A stretch of DNA of 64,000 nt from Lachnoclostridium phytofermentans ISDg (lineage in GTDB: Bacteria; Bacillota; Clostridia; Lachnospirales; Lachnospiraceae): positions 1,504,001-1,568,000 of the forward strand of contig NC_010001.1 in NCBI RefSeq assembly GCF_000018685.1, given 5' to 3'. Positions 57,213 through 64,000 of the stretch are shown piece after piece; the stretch's first letter is position 1; each line of letters starts with the position of its first letter. The notes beneath the pieces are model-generated. The model saw only the letters and a list, made by a program, of their open reading frames with translations, made no database searches and was not told the origin of the DNA. Position numbers and translations under genes: made by a program.

Positions 57213-58964
57213 ATGTCAATGTATAAAGTACTTGCTAAAAGTATACGGGAATTTAAAAAGCATTCCATCAAAGCTCCTGTATTCGTTTCATTTGAGGTTA
57301 TGATGGAATGTACCATACCTTTTATTACAGCAAAACTCGTAAATCAAATAAAAGCTGGATGCGATTTTGGTGTTATTGCAAGATATGGTCTTCTTTTAGT
57401 AGTAATGGCTTTACTATCACTAATGTTCGGAACAATAGCTGGTACTGCTTGTGCTACTGCCTCCACAGGCTTTGCGCGTAATTTAAGAAAAGACTTATTT
57501 TATAGGATTCAAACGTATTCATTTGAAAATATTGATCGTTTTTCCGCATCATCATTAGTTACTAGACTTACTACTGATGTATCAAATGTTCAGAATGCTT
57601 ACATGATGATAATTCGTACGGCAATCAGATGTCCTTTAATGCTTATCTTTTCCTTTACCATGGCATTTGTCATGGGTGGTAAAATGGCGTTTATCTTTCT
57701 ATTCGTTGTACCTGTCCTTGGGTTTGGCTTATTTTTTATCATTCGAAAAGTAATGCCACTATTTAAAAAGGTATTTCGTAAGTATGACGTACTGAATAAT
57801 TCCATTCAGGAAAATGTAAAAGGTATGCGTGTAGTAAAATCTTATGTTAGAGAAGATTACGAAAAGAGTAAATTCGAAGTAGCAGCGGGAGATGTATGTG
57901 CTGATTTTACAAGAGCAGAAAAGATTTTGGCTTTTAATAATCCTTTGATGCAGTTTTGTTTATATACTGTTATGGTTTTCGTTTTATACTTTGGTTCTTA
58001 CACCATCATTACATCAAGAGGTCTTGATTTAGATGTAGGACAGTTTTCTGCATTACTTACTTATAGCTTCCAGATTTTAAGTAGCTTAATGATGTTATCT
58101 ATGGTATTTGTCATGATTACAATTGCTAGTGAGTCAGCAAGCCGTATCGTAGAAGTTTTACAGGAGGAAAGTACTCTAACGAGTCCAGAACTTAGTCTTA
58201 AGGAAGTAAAGAATGGCTCAATAGATTTTGAACAGGTAAGTTTTAAATATTCAAAGAAAGCAGAACGTATGTCCCTTGAAGAAATTAATCTTCATATTAA
58301 ATCAGGCGAGACGATAGGAATTATTGGTGGTACTGGTTCTTCAAAATCATCCTTGATTCAATTAATCCCTCGACTTTATGATGCTACGAAAGGCGTTGTA
58401 AAAGTTGGTGGTGAAGATGTAAAAAAATATGACCTAGATTCCCTTCGTAATCAAGTAGCAGTGGTTTTACAAAAAAATGTTTTATTTTCCGGTACGATTA
58501 AGGAAAACCTTCGTTGGGGAAATAAAGAAGCAACAGAGGAAGAGCTTGTAGAAGCATGTAAGTTAGCTGGGGCGGATGAATTTATATCAAGATTTCCAGA
58601 TGGATACGATACTTATATTGAACAGGGCGGTGCCAATGTATCAGGTGGACAAAAGCAGCGTCTATGTATTGCCAGAGCACTACTAAAAAACCCTAAGATC
58701 CTTATAATGGATGATTCTACGAGTGCAGTTGATATGAAGACAGATGCTTTGATTAGAAAATCGTTAAAAGAGTTTATCCCTGAGACAACAAAAATTATTA
58801 TTGCTCAGAGAACAGCGTCTGTAGAAGATGCTGACCGCATTATTGTTATGGAGGGCGGTACTATTAATGCTATTGGAACTCATGCGGAACTAATTAGGAG
58901 CAACAATATCTATCAAGAAGTTTATTTATCACAGAATAAGGTAGGTGATCAGGATGCAGAATAA
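57213..58964 (+). CDS. Heterodimeric ABC exporter subunit with degenerate ATP site
   Basis: 583 residues; AAAGGAG before ATG. Six-helix ABC membrane domain (1-310), then ATPase: Walker A G-G-T-G-S-S-K-S-S, signature V-S-G-G-Q-K-Q-R. The Walker B reads I-L-I-M-D-D-S-T, so the catalytic Glu is Asp, and the switch His is Gln (I-I-I-A-Q-R). Those two changes define the non-catalytic site of heterodimeric exporters such as BmrCD or TM287/288. Overlaps its partner by 11 bases. Probably multidrug or lipid/peptide export. Confidence 0.92.
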   Translation: MSMYKVLAKSIREFKKHSIKAPVFVSFEVMMECTIPFITAKLVNQIKAGCDFGVIARYGLLLVVMALLSLMFGTIAGTACATASTGFARNLRKDLFYRIQTYSFENIDRFSASSLVTRLTTDVSNVQNAYMMIIRTAIRCPLMLIFSFTMAFVMGGKMAFIFLFVVPVLGFGLFFIIRKVMPLFKKVFRKYDVLNNSIQENVKGMRVVKSYVREDYEKSKFEVAAGDVCADFTRAEKILAFNNPLMQFCLYTVMVFVLYFGSYTIITSRGLDLDVGQFSALLTYSFQILSSLMMLSMVFVMITIASESASRIVEVLQEESTLTSPELSLKEVKNGSIDFEQVSFKYSKKAERMSLEEINLHIKSGETIGIIGGTGSSKSSLIQLIPRLYDATKGVVKVGGEDVKKYDLDSLRNQVAVVLQKNVLFSGTIKENLRWGNKEATEEELVEACKLAGADEFISRFPDGYDTYIEQGGANVSGGQKQRLCIARALLKNPKILIMDDSTSAVDMKTDALIRKSLKEFIPETTKIIIAQRTASVEDADRIIVMEGGTINAIGTHAELIRSNNIYQEVYLSQNKVGDQDAE

Positions 58965-60849
58965 GCCAGTAATCAAGCGAAAAGGTGTACTAAAGCGCCT
59001 GATAAAAACATTATTTGAATTTTATCCAGTTATGTTACCGATTGTAGTAGTTTGTATCGTCTTTAATGCAGTGATATCCTCCATCCCTTCTATCTTTATG
59101 CAGAATATCATATCATCGGTGGAAAGTACTTGGCAGACTGGAGATTGGAAATCTGTATCCGGACATATTGCCGGGCTGGTAGGATTGTTAGCAACCTGCT
59201 ACGTTCTATCCTTAGCAGCCTCTTTCGCATTTAACCGAATGATGGCTATTATAACACAAGGTTCTTTAAAGAAATTGCGTGTAAAAATGTTTCATGGTAT
59301 GCAGAATCTTCCGATTCAATATTTTGATACACATAATCATGGAGATATCATGAGTTACTATACAAATGATATTGATACTTTACGTCAGATGGTTTCTCAA
59401 AGTATACCTCAGTTAATGACTTCAGGTATCATTGCAATTACCGTATTTTGTATTATGCTATATTTTAGCGTTTGGATGACCCTTGTGGTTTTAGTTGGTG
59501 TATTCTTCATGTATAAAATCACTAAAAAAGTTGGTGGCGGGTCTGCTAAGTATTTTATTCGTCAACAGGCGGCTCTTGGTAAAGTGGAAGGTTATGTCGA
59601 AGAGACGATGAACGGACAGAAAGTTGTAAAAGTCTTCTGTCATGAGGAAGAATGTAAAGCTGGTTTTGATGAGATCAACGACGCATTATTCGCAGATGCC
59701 GAAAGAGCAAATAAATATGCTAATACACTAGGACCAATCTTAAATAATATTGGAAATATCCTTTATGTAATTGTTGCATTATTTGGTGGATTTTTATTAC
59801 TTACCGATGCACCAAACGTAAGTATATCAGGATTTGCTATCAGTATAAGTATTGTAGTACCATTTTTAAATATGACGAAGCAGTTTTCTGGAAATATCAA
59901 TCAAGTATCGCACCAGATTAATGCAGTTGTTATGGGACTTGCAGGAGCTTCTCGAATCTTTGAACTTATCGATGAGTTGCCAGAAGAGGATGAAGGTAAT
60001 GTAACGTTAGTGAATGCCAGAGAAGAAAATGGAGCAATAGTAGAATGTAAGGAACGTACCGGAATTTGGGCTTGGAAATATCCACATGACGATGGAACAG
60101 TATCTTATACAAAACTAACCGGTGATGTTAGGATGTTTGATGTAGATTTTGGATATGTAGAAAATAAGACCATATTGCATAACATAACCCTGTATGCAGA
60201 GCCAGGACAGAAAATAGCTTTTGTTGGTGCGACTGGTGCTGGTAAGACAACAATCACAAACCTTATCAATCGTTTTTATGATATCGCAGATGGTAAGATT
60301 CGATATGATGGTATCAATATAAATAAAATCAAAAAGTCAGACCTTCGTCGTTCCCTTGGTGTGGTTTTACAAGATACCAATCTTTTTACCGGAACAGTTA
60401 TGGACAATATTCGTTATGGTAAGCTAGATGCTACGGATGGGGAATGTATTGAGGCTGCAAAATTAGCAGGTGCTCATGATTTTATTACGCGTTTGCCGGA
60501 TGGTTATCAGACACCACTTACTAGCAACGGATCTAATTTATCTCAAGGACAGAGACAGCTATTAGCTATTGCACGAGCAGCAGTTGCTGATCCTCCGGTA
60601 ATGATTCTAGATGAGGCTACTTCCTCCATTGATACCCGTACCGAAGCAATTGTACAGCGAGGCATGGATGCATTAATGAAGGGCCGTACGGTATTTGTAA
60701 TAGCTCATCGACTTTCTACTGTTAAGAATTCCGATGTGATTATGGTTTTAGAACAGGGCCATATCGTAGAACGTGGTAATCATGATCAGCTAATTGCTGA
60801 AAAGGGAAAATATTATCAGTTGTATACCGGTGCTTTTGAATTAGAATAG
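58954..60849 (+). CDS. Heterodimeric ABC exporter subunit with canonical ATP site
   Basis: 631 residues from ATG 58954; an upstream GTG at 58945 lies within the ribosome site GGTAGGTG. Six-helix membrane domain followed by an insertion (~345-385) ahead of the ATPase, where Walker A is G-A-T-G-A-G-K-T-T, signature L-S-Q-G-Q-R-Q and Walker B V-M-I-L-D-E-A-T-S with switch I-A-H-R-L-S. All catalytic residues are intact, complementing the degenerate partner encoded before it. Confidence 0.92.
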   Translation: MQNKPVIKRKGVLKRLIKTLFEFYPVMLPIVVVCIVFNAVISSIPSIFMQNIISSVESTWQTGDWKSVSGHIAGLVGLLATCYVLSLAASFAFNRMMAIITQGSLKKLRVKMFHGMQNLPIQYFDTHNHGDIMSYYTNDIDTLRQMVSQSIPQLMTSGIIAITVFCIMLYFSVWMTLVVLVGVFFMYKITKKVGGGSAKYFIRQQAALGKVEGYVEETMNGQKVVKVFCHEEECKAGFDEINDALFADAERANKYANTLGPILNNIGNILYVIVALFGGFLLLTDAPNVSISGFAISISIVVPFLNMTKQFSGNINQVSHQINAVVMGLAGASRIFELIDELPEEDEGNVTLVNAREENGAIVECKERTGIWAWKYPHDDGTVSYTKLTGDVRMFDVDFGYVENKTILHNITLYAEPGQKIAFVGATGAGKTTITNLINRFYDIADGKIRYDGININKIKKSDLRRSLGVVLQDTNLFTGTVMDNIRYGKLDATDGECIEAAKLAGAHDFITRLPDGYQTPLTSNGSNLSQGQRQLLAIARAAVADPPVMILDEATSSIDTRTEAIVQRGMDALMKGRTVFVIAHRLSTVKNSDVIMVLEQGHIVERGNHDQLIAEKGKYYQLYTGAFELE

Positions 60850-60882
60850 GGATTCACGAATTTGAAATTGATTATAATATTA

Positions 60883-60913
60883 GGTCGCTTGTTTTTTTAC
60901 AAGCGGCCTTTTT
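60883..60913 (+). terminator. Intrinsic terminator of the exporter operon
   Basis: GGTCGCTTGT (60883-60892) / ACAAGCGGCC (60899-60908) with one G-T pair, then five T. Confidence 0.85.
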
Positions 60914-61059
60914 GATTTACAAGATAATAAAAGGAAAAATTAAGAAAATTGTTTAACAATAGAGAAGGAATATGGTAAACTTATGATAATTAGGATCTAA
61001 ATTTCTATAGCAAAAGGATTCATAGCGATAGCTGTGATTCATGAAGGGAGTAAGACTGT

Positions 61060-62136
61060 TTGAATTCCATCTATGATCGGTTACTTATACTAATATGTTG
61101 CAGTTTTTTTCTTGATATAAATACAAATATAAAGTATGCAGTGATAGCTTTACTGGTTGCAATGGCAATTAGCGAATTTAATTATGTAATGGAAAAAGAA
61201 CTATTCTTGTATGGAAGTTATATTTGCTATTTTCTACTCTGCTTTTTTATGCCACAATTCTTCGCCTTTTTACCACTGCTATTATACGAGGCAGTTTGTT
61301 TTCGTAAGAAGACGTTAAGTATTGCAGTCGTATTTACTGCTGGCTATCAATTGGTGCAGTTTGATTCAACTTTTAAGTGTTTGTTTTTTATCATGTTACA
61401 TATTATTTCTGTAACATTTGCGGTACGAACGATGAAGCAAAGCCAATTGAAGGCGCAATTATTTAAACTACAAGACACAACCAAAGAATCTAATATGGAG
61501 TTAGAGGCCAGAAATCAAGAACTTATCAGGCAACAGGATACCGAGATTTATTTAGCTACACTAAAAGAAAGAAATCGAATTGCCAGAGAGATACATGATA
61601 ATGTCGGTCATATGTTGTCTCGTTCTATCCTAATAGTAGGAGCAGCCATTGCGGTAAATAAAAATGAGGAAAGCAATGAATTACTTTGCGGGTTAAAAGA
61701 TACATTATCAGACGCTATGAATTCCATACGATTAAGCGTTCATGATTTGCACGATGGTGCAATTGATCTGAGAACGAGTGTAGAACAGTTGGTGAATGAT
61801 TTTTCTTTTTGCAAGGTGGAATTAGATTATGATATGGGAAATGTGGTAAATCGGAATGTAAAGTATTGTTTTTTAACGATATTAAAAGAATCATTTTCCA
61901 ATATGATAAAGCATAGCAACGCCACAAAGGTGGAGGTATTACTACGGGAGCATCCGGGCATGTACCAGTTACTGATAAAAGATAATGGTACTGGAGGAAA
62001 AAAGACGTCAGAAGAAGGAATCGGATTAATGAACATGAAGGATAGAGTGAATGCATTAGGAGGAAATATTACGATTACTTCTGAAAAAGGATTTCGGATA
62101 TTTGTAATGATCCCAAAAACGCAGGAAGAGAAATAG
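61060..62136 (+). CDS. DesK/NarX-type sensor histidine kinase
   Basis: 358 residues from TTG with GAAGGGAG ten bases upstream. About four membrane helices in residues 1-125, a coiled segment, then HisKA_3: R-N-R-I-A-R-E-I-H-D-N-V-G-H (phospho-His within E-I-H-D), N box K-E-S-F-S-N-M-I-K-H-S-N-A, and G box D-N-G-T-G-G ... G-I-G-L-M-N-M-K-D-R. The sensor is in the membrane, so it may sense the envelope. Its partner regulator is 62225-62848; the two sit downstream of the ABC exporter they may control. Confidence 0.92.
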   Translation: MNSIYDRLLILICCSFFLDINTNIKYAVIALLVAMAISEFNYVMEKELFLYGSYICYFLLCFFMPQFFAFLPLLLYEAVCFRKKTLSIAVVFTAGYQLVQFDSTFKCLFFIMLHIISVTFAVRTMKQSQLKAQLFKLQDTTKESNMELEARNQELIRQQDTEIYLATLKERNRIAREIHDNVGHMLSRSILIVGAAIAVNKNEESNELLCGLKDTLSDAMNSIRLSVHDLHDGAIDLRTSVEQLVNDFSFCKVELDYDMGNVVNRNVKYCFLTILKESFSNMIKHSNATKVEVLLREHPGMYQLLIKDNGTGGKKTSEEGIGLMNMKDRVNALGGNITITSEKGFRIFVMIPKTQEEK

Positions 62137-62137
62137 T

Positions 62138-62224
62138 AGGTTTGTGTCTACACTGCAAATACAAACTTGATGATACGCATTGGCTTGCAAGTAATCAAAT
62201 AGTAACTTAGAAATGGGGTAAAGG
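62138..62224 (+). promoter_or_regulatory. Recurrent 5'-UTR hairpin element, copy C
   Basis: AGGTTTGTGT (62138-62147) / ATACAAACTT (62159-62168), then TTGCAAGTAA and TAGTAACTTAGAAATGGGGTA before the regulator's ATG, matching the order of parts in copies B and E. It lies inside the kinase-regulator operon, so it would act on translation of the regulator. Confidence 0.55.
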
Positions 62225-62848
62225 ATGAGAATTGTAATAGTTGATGATGACCGTTTGGTATGTTCATCTTTAAAGGTTATCTTAGAAATGGATTCTGAGA
62301 TTAAAGTAGAAGCTATCGGAAATGATGGGCGTGAAGCCATTACTCTATATGAGAAGTATACTCCTGATGTGCTATTAATGGACATTCGTATGTCTACAAT
62401 GAGCGGCATTGATGCAGCAGAAAAAATATTAGTGAAACATAAAGATGCTAAGATATTATTTTTAACAACATTTTCAGATGATGAATATATTGTGAAGGCA
62501 TTAAAGATTGGCGCAAAAGGATATTTGTTAAAACAAGACTATGATAGTATACAGCCTGCGTTAAAGGCGGTTTCCATGGGTCAAAGTGTATTTGGTTCAG
62601 ATGTTATAACCAAGTTACCAGACTTAATGCAGAAGAAAAAGGAATTCCCTTATGGGGCATATCAGCTAACAAAGAAGGAATACGAACTTCTAACTATGGT
62701 CGCGGAAGGACTTAGTAACAAAGAAATCGCAGATGTCATGTTCTTAAGTGAAGGTACAGTTAGGAATTATTTAAGTAATTTGATGTTGAAACTAGATGTT
62801 AGGGATCGTACACAGGCAGCTATTTTTTATTATAAGCAGATGCAGTGA
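62225..62848 (+). CDS. NarL/LuxR-family response regulator
   Basis: 207 residues. Receiver domain with D-D-D at the N-terminus, phospho-Asp in V-L-L-M-D-I-R-M and Lys in G-Y-L-L-K-Q-D. C-terminal GerE HTH: L-T-K-K-E-Y-E-L-L-T-M-V-A-E-G-L-S-N-K-E-I-A-D ... V-R-N-Y-L-S-N. Cognate of the preceding kinase. Confidence 0.93.
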   Translation: MRIVIVDDDRLVCSSLKVILEMDSEIKVEAIGNDGREAITLYEKYTPDVLLMDIRMSTMSGIDAAEKILVKHKDAKILFLTTFSDDEYIVKALKIGAKGYLLKQDYDSIQPALKAVSMGQSVFGSDVITKLPDLMQKKKEFPYGAYQLTKKEYELLTMVAEGLSNKEIADVMFLSEGTVRNYLSNLMLKLDVRDRTQAAIFYYKQMQ

Positions 62849-62857
62849 GGGGATACG

Positions 62858-62941
62858 ATGGTTAATATTGAAGAACTTTTTTACCAAAAGATTAAAGTAG
62901 GTACAGAAGTATTAAAGATTCGAAAGGAGAGACGAATATGA
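62858..62941 (+). CDS. Possible 27-residue small protein coupled to the next regulator
   Basis: GAGGGG seven bases before ATG; MVNIEELFYQKIKVGTEVLK then seven more residues, basic at the end (R-K-E-R-R-I). Its TGA overlaps the ATG of the OmpR-type regulator (ATGA), an arrangement expected for translational coupling. Too short to assign; could be a leader ORF. Confidence 0.45.
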   Translation: MVNIEELFYQKIKVGTEVLKIRKERRI

Positions 62942-63600
62942 ATCACATTTTAGTGGTTGAAGATGATGAAAAACTACGAAATGGATTGGTATTATCCTTA
63001 TCGTCAAACAATCAAGAAGTCAAAGCAGCCCCCTCTATTAAATCGGCGAAAGAATTACTTAAGATACATAAGTTTGATTTATTAATATTAGATTGTAATT
63101 TGCCAGATGGTAACGGAATTGAATTTTGTAGAGAAATAAGCGGAGCAACAGAGATTCCTATCATATTTTTAACTGTCAATGATACTGAAATTGATATTGT
63201 ATCAGCATTTCGTGTGGGAGCAACGGATTATGTAACGAAACCATTCTCTATTATGGTATTAAGGGAAAGAGTTAAAGCAGCATTAAGGCGAAATAAATGT
63301 AGAGATGATATATATAAAGATGATTATTACTATTTTAATTTTACTGCTTTGGAATATAAGATAGAAGGGGTAGAAGTTATATTAAGTGTTGTAGAGCAGA
63401 AAATAATAAAACTATTGGTCTGTAATAAAAATAAGATTATACCAAGGGAAAGACTAATAGATTTGGTATGGTCCTGTAATGAAGAATTTATTGATGATAA
63501 TGCACTTACTATGGCTATCAAAAGGTTACGTTTTAAAATCGGAAATGAAGCTATAAAAACGGTATATGGATTAGGATATATGTGGGTTGGGAAAATTTAA
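62938..63600 (+). CDS. OmpR-family response regulator (VanR/BceR-like)
   Basis: 220 residues; GAAAGGAGAG before ATG. Receiver with E-D-D, phospho-Asp in L-L-I-L-D-C-N-L-P-D-G and K-P-F; C-terminal winged helix with L-V-W-S-C-N ... D-D-N-A-L-T-M-A-I-K-R-L-R-F-K-I and G-L-G-Y-M-W. Pairs with the kinase that follows. Confidence 0.93.
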   Translation: MNHILVVEDDEKLRNGLVLSLSSNNQEVKAAPSIKSAKELLKIHKFDLLILDCNLPDGNGIEFCREISGATEIPIIFLTVNDTEIDIVSAFRVGATDYVTKPFSIMVLRERVKAALRRNKCRDDIYKDDYYYFNFTALEYKIEGVEVILSVVEQKIIKLLVCNKNKIIPRERLIDLVWSCNEEFIDDNALTMAIKRLRFKIGNEAIKTVYGLGYMWVGKI

Positions 63601-63626
63601 AGTAGATTTAATAAAGGGGATAATAA

Positions 63627-64000
63627 ATGTTTATTGCTAAATATTTTATTACAATTTTTATATGGTCTATGGTTTATGTTATACTTTCGCAGTATTTATT
63701 ATTTGATATGTTTATTCTAATATATATTGCTGGAGTCTTAATAATTTCTCTGTTTTTTATGTTTCTACTTCATACGCAAAAGGAAAAACTTCGACATAGC
63801 CTAAGTGATATTTTTGATAAATCTTGGTATGATTATAATTATTCAGAACAGGAAGCATCTATTTTTGAATATAAGTTTTATCAATTTATACAATCCAATA
63901 TTACTATAACAAAAAGTATTCAAAAGGAAAAAGAGCAAATACATAGTTTAATAACCGACATCTCACATCAAATAAAAACTCCTTTGTCGAATATCATTTT
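63627..64000 (+). CDS. Sensor histidine kinase (3' partial)
   Basis: At least 124 codons, open to the right edge; AAAGGGGA before ATG. Two membrane helices (residues ~5-50), a short linker, a coiled segment, and the HisKA motif D-I-S-H-Q-I-K-T-P-L-S-N with the phospho-His. The short sensor with two close helices is the intramembrane-sensing (BceS/VanS-like) type often linked to antimicrobial-peptide exporters. Partner of 62938-63600. Confidence 0.88.
   Translation, partial: MFIAKYFITIFIWSMVYVILSQYLLFDMFILIYIAGVLIISLFFMFLLHTQKEKLRHSLSDIFDKSWYDYNYSEQEASIFEYKFYQFIQSNITITKSIQKEKEQIHSLITDISHQIKTPLSNII

Overview
The window looks like a chromosomal segment of a low-GC, Gram-positive, anaerobic Clostridium of the Lachnospiraceae. 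AT-rich codon use, strong AGGAGG-type ribosome binding sites, Feo iron uptake, Wzy-type capsule genes and the family-typical genes all fit. The xylose isomerase at 34568-35884 matches, from memory, the well known enzyme of Clostridium (Lachnoclostridium) phytofermentans, so that species or a very close relative is the likely source. No database search was possible, so all names rest on motifs and family knowledge.

Layout. 1-3.6 kb: a partial TPR/S41 peptidase, a secreted beta-sandwich protein and a DUF2164 protein. 3.7-8.4 kb: an iron island with a DtxR-type repressor divergent from feoA-feoA-feoB, a 45-residue Cys-rich Feo protein, a metal-site-less Fur-like protein and a DUF2325 protein; perfect or near-perfect palindromes overlap the feo promoter(s). 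8.4-10.9 kb: a zinc-ribbon protein and a three-part cell-wall peptidase. 11.1-28.1 kb: one long Wzx/Wzy-type capsule operon with an initiating phosphosugar transferase, glycosyltransferases, flippase, polymerase, UDP-glucuronate and UDP-galacturonate supply, a phosphatase and a fused Wzz/tyrosine kinase. It carries four ATP-grasp proteins of the TupA and sugar-transfer types, which suggests a uronic-acid polymer decorated with amino acids or peptides.

28.4-34.4 kb: a minus-strand acyltransferase/DUF6320 pair with an rpiA remnant upstream, a VOC protein, then a MutS2-like ATPase gene without Smr domain preceded by a long leader with a 15-codon leader peptide and two terminator modules. 34.5-40.7 kb: xylA, then an LRR / VWA-DUF2201 / MoxR-ATPase operon. 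41.0-44.2 kb: an ABC-2 exporter on the minus strand.

44.4-56.7 kb is a sulfur amino-acid region and the most interesting part. A methyltransferase-mccB-mccA operon (methionine to cysteine) is preceded by a Cys-rich leader peptide and terminator. A LysR regulator follows. Then metN-metI-(L-2-hydroxyacid dehydrogenase)-metQ-(FAD D-2-hydroxyacid oxidase)-aminotransferase is preceded by a Met/Cys-rich leader peptide and an almost identical terminator. The region ends with a tRNA-like gene that folds as a Cys-type tRNA but presents a CAU anticodon and C33. A recurring 5'-UTR hairpin element lies before metN, the aminotransferase, an HD-domain gene, the LRR gene and a response regulator gene. 57-64 kb: a heterodimeric ABC exporter with an early terminator in its leader, a DesK/NarL-type two-component pair, and an OmpR-type regulator with a histidine kinase cut by the right edge.
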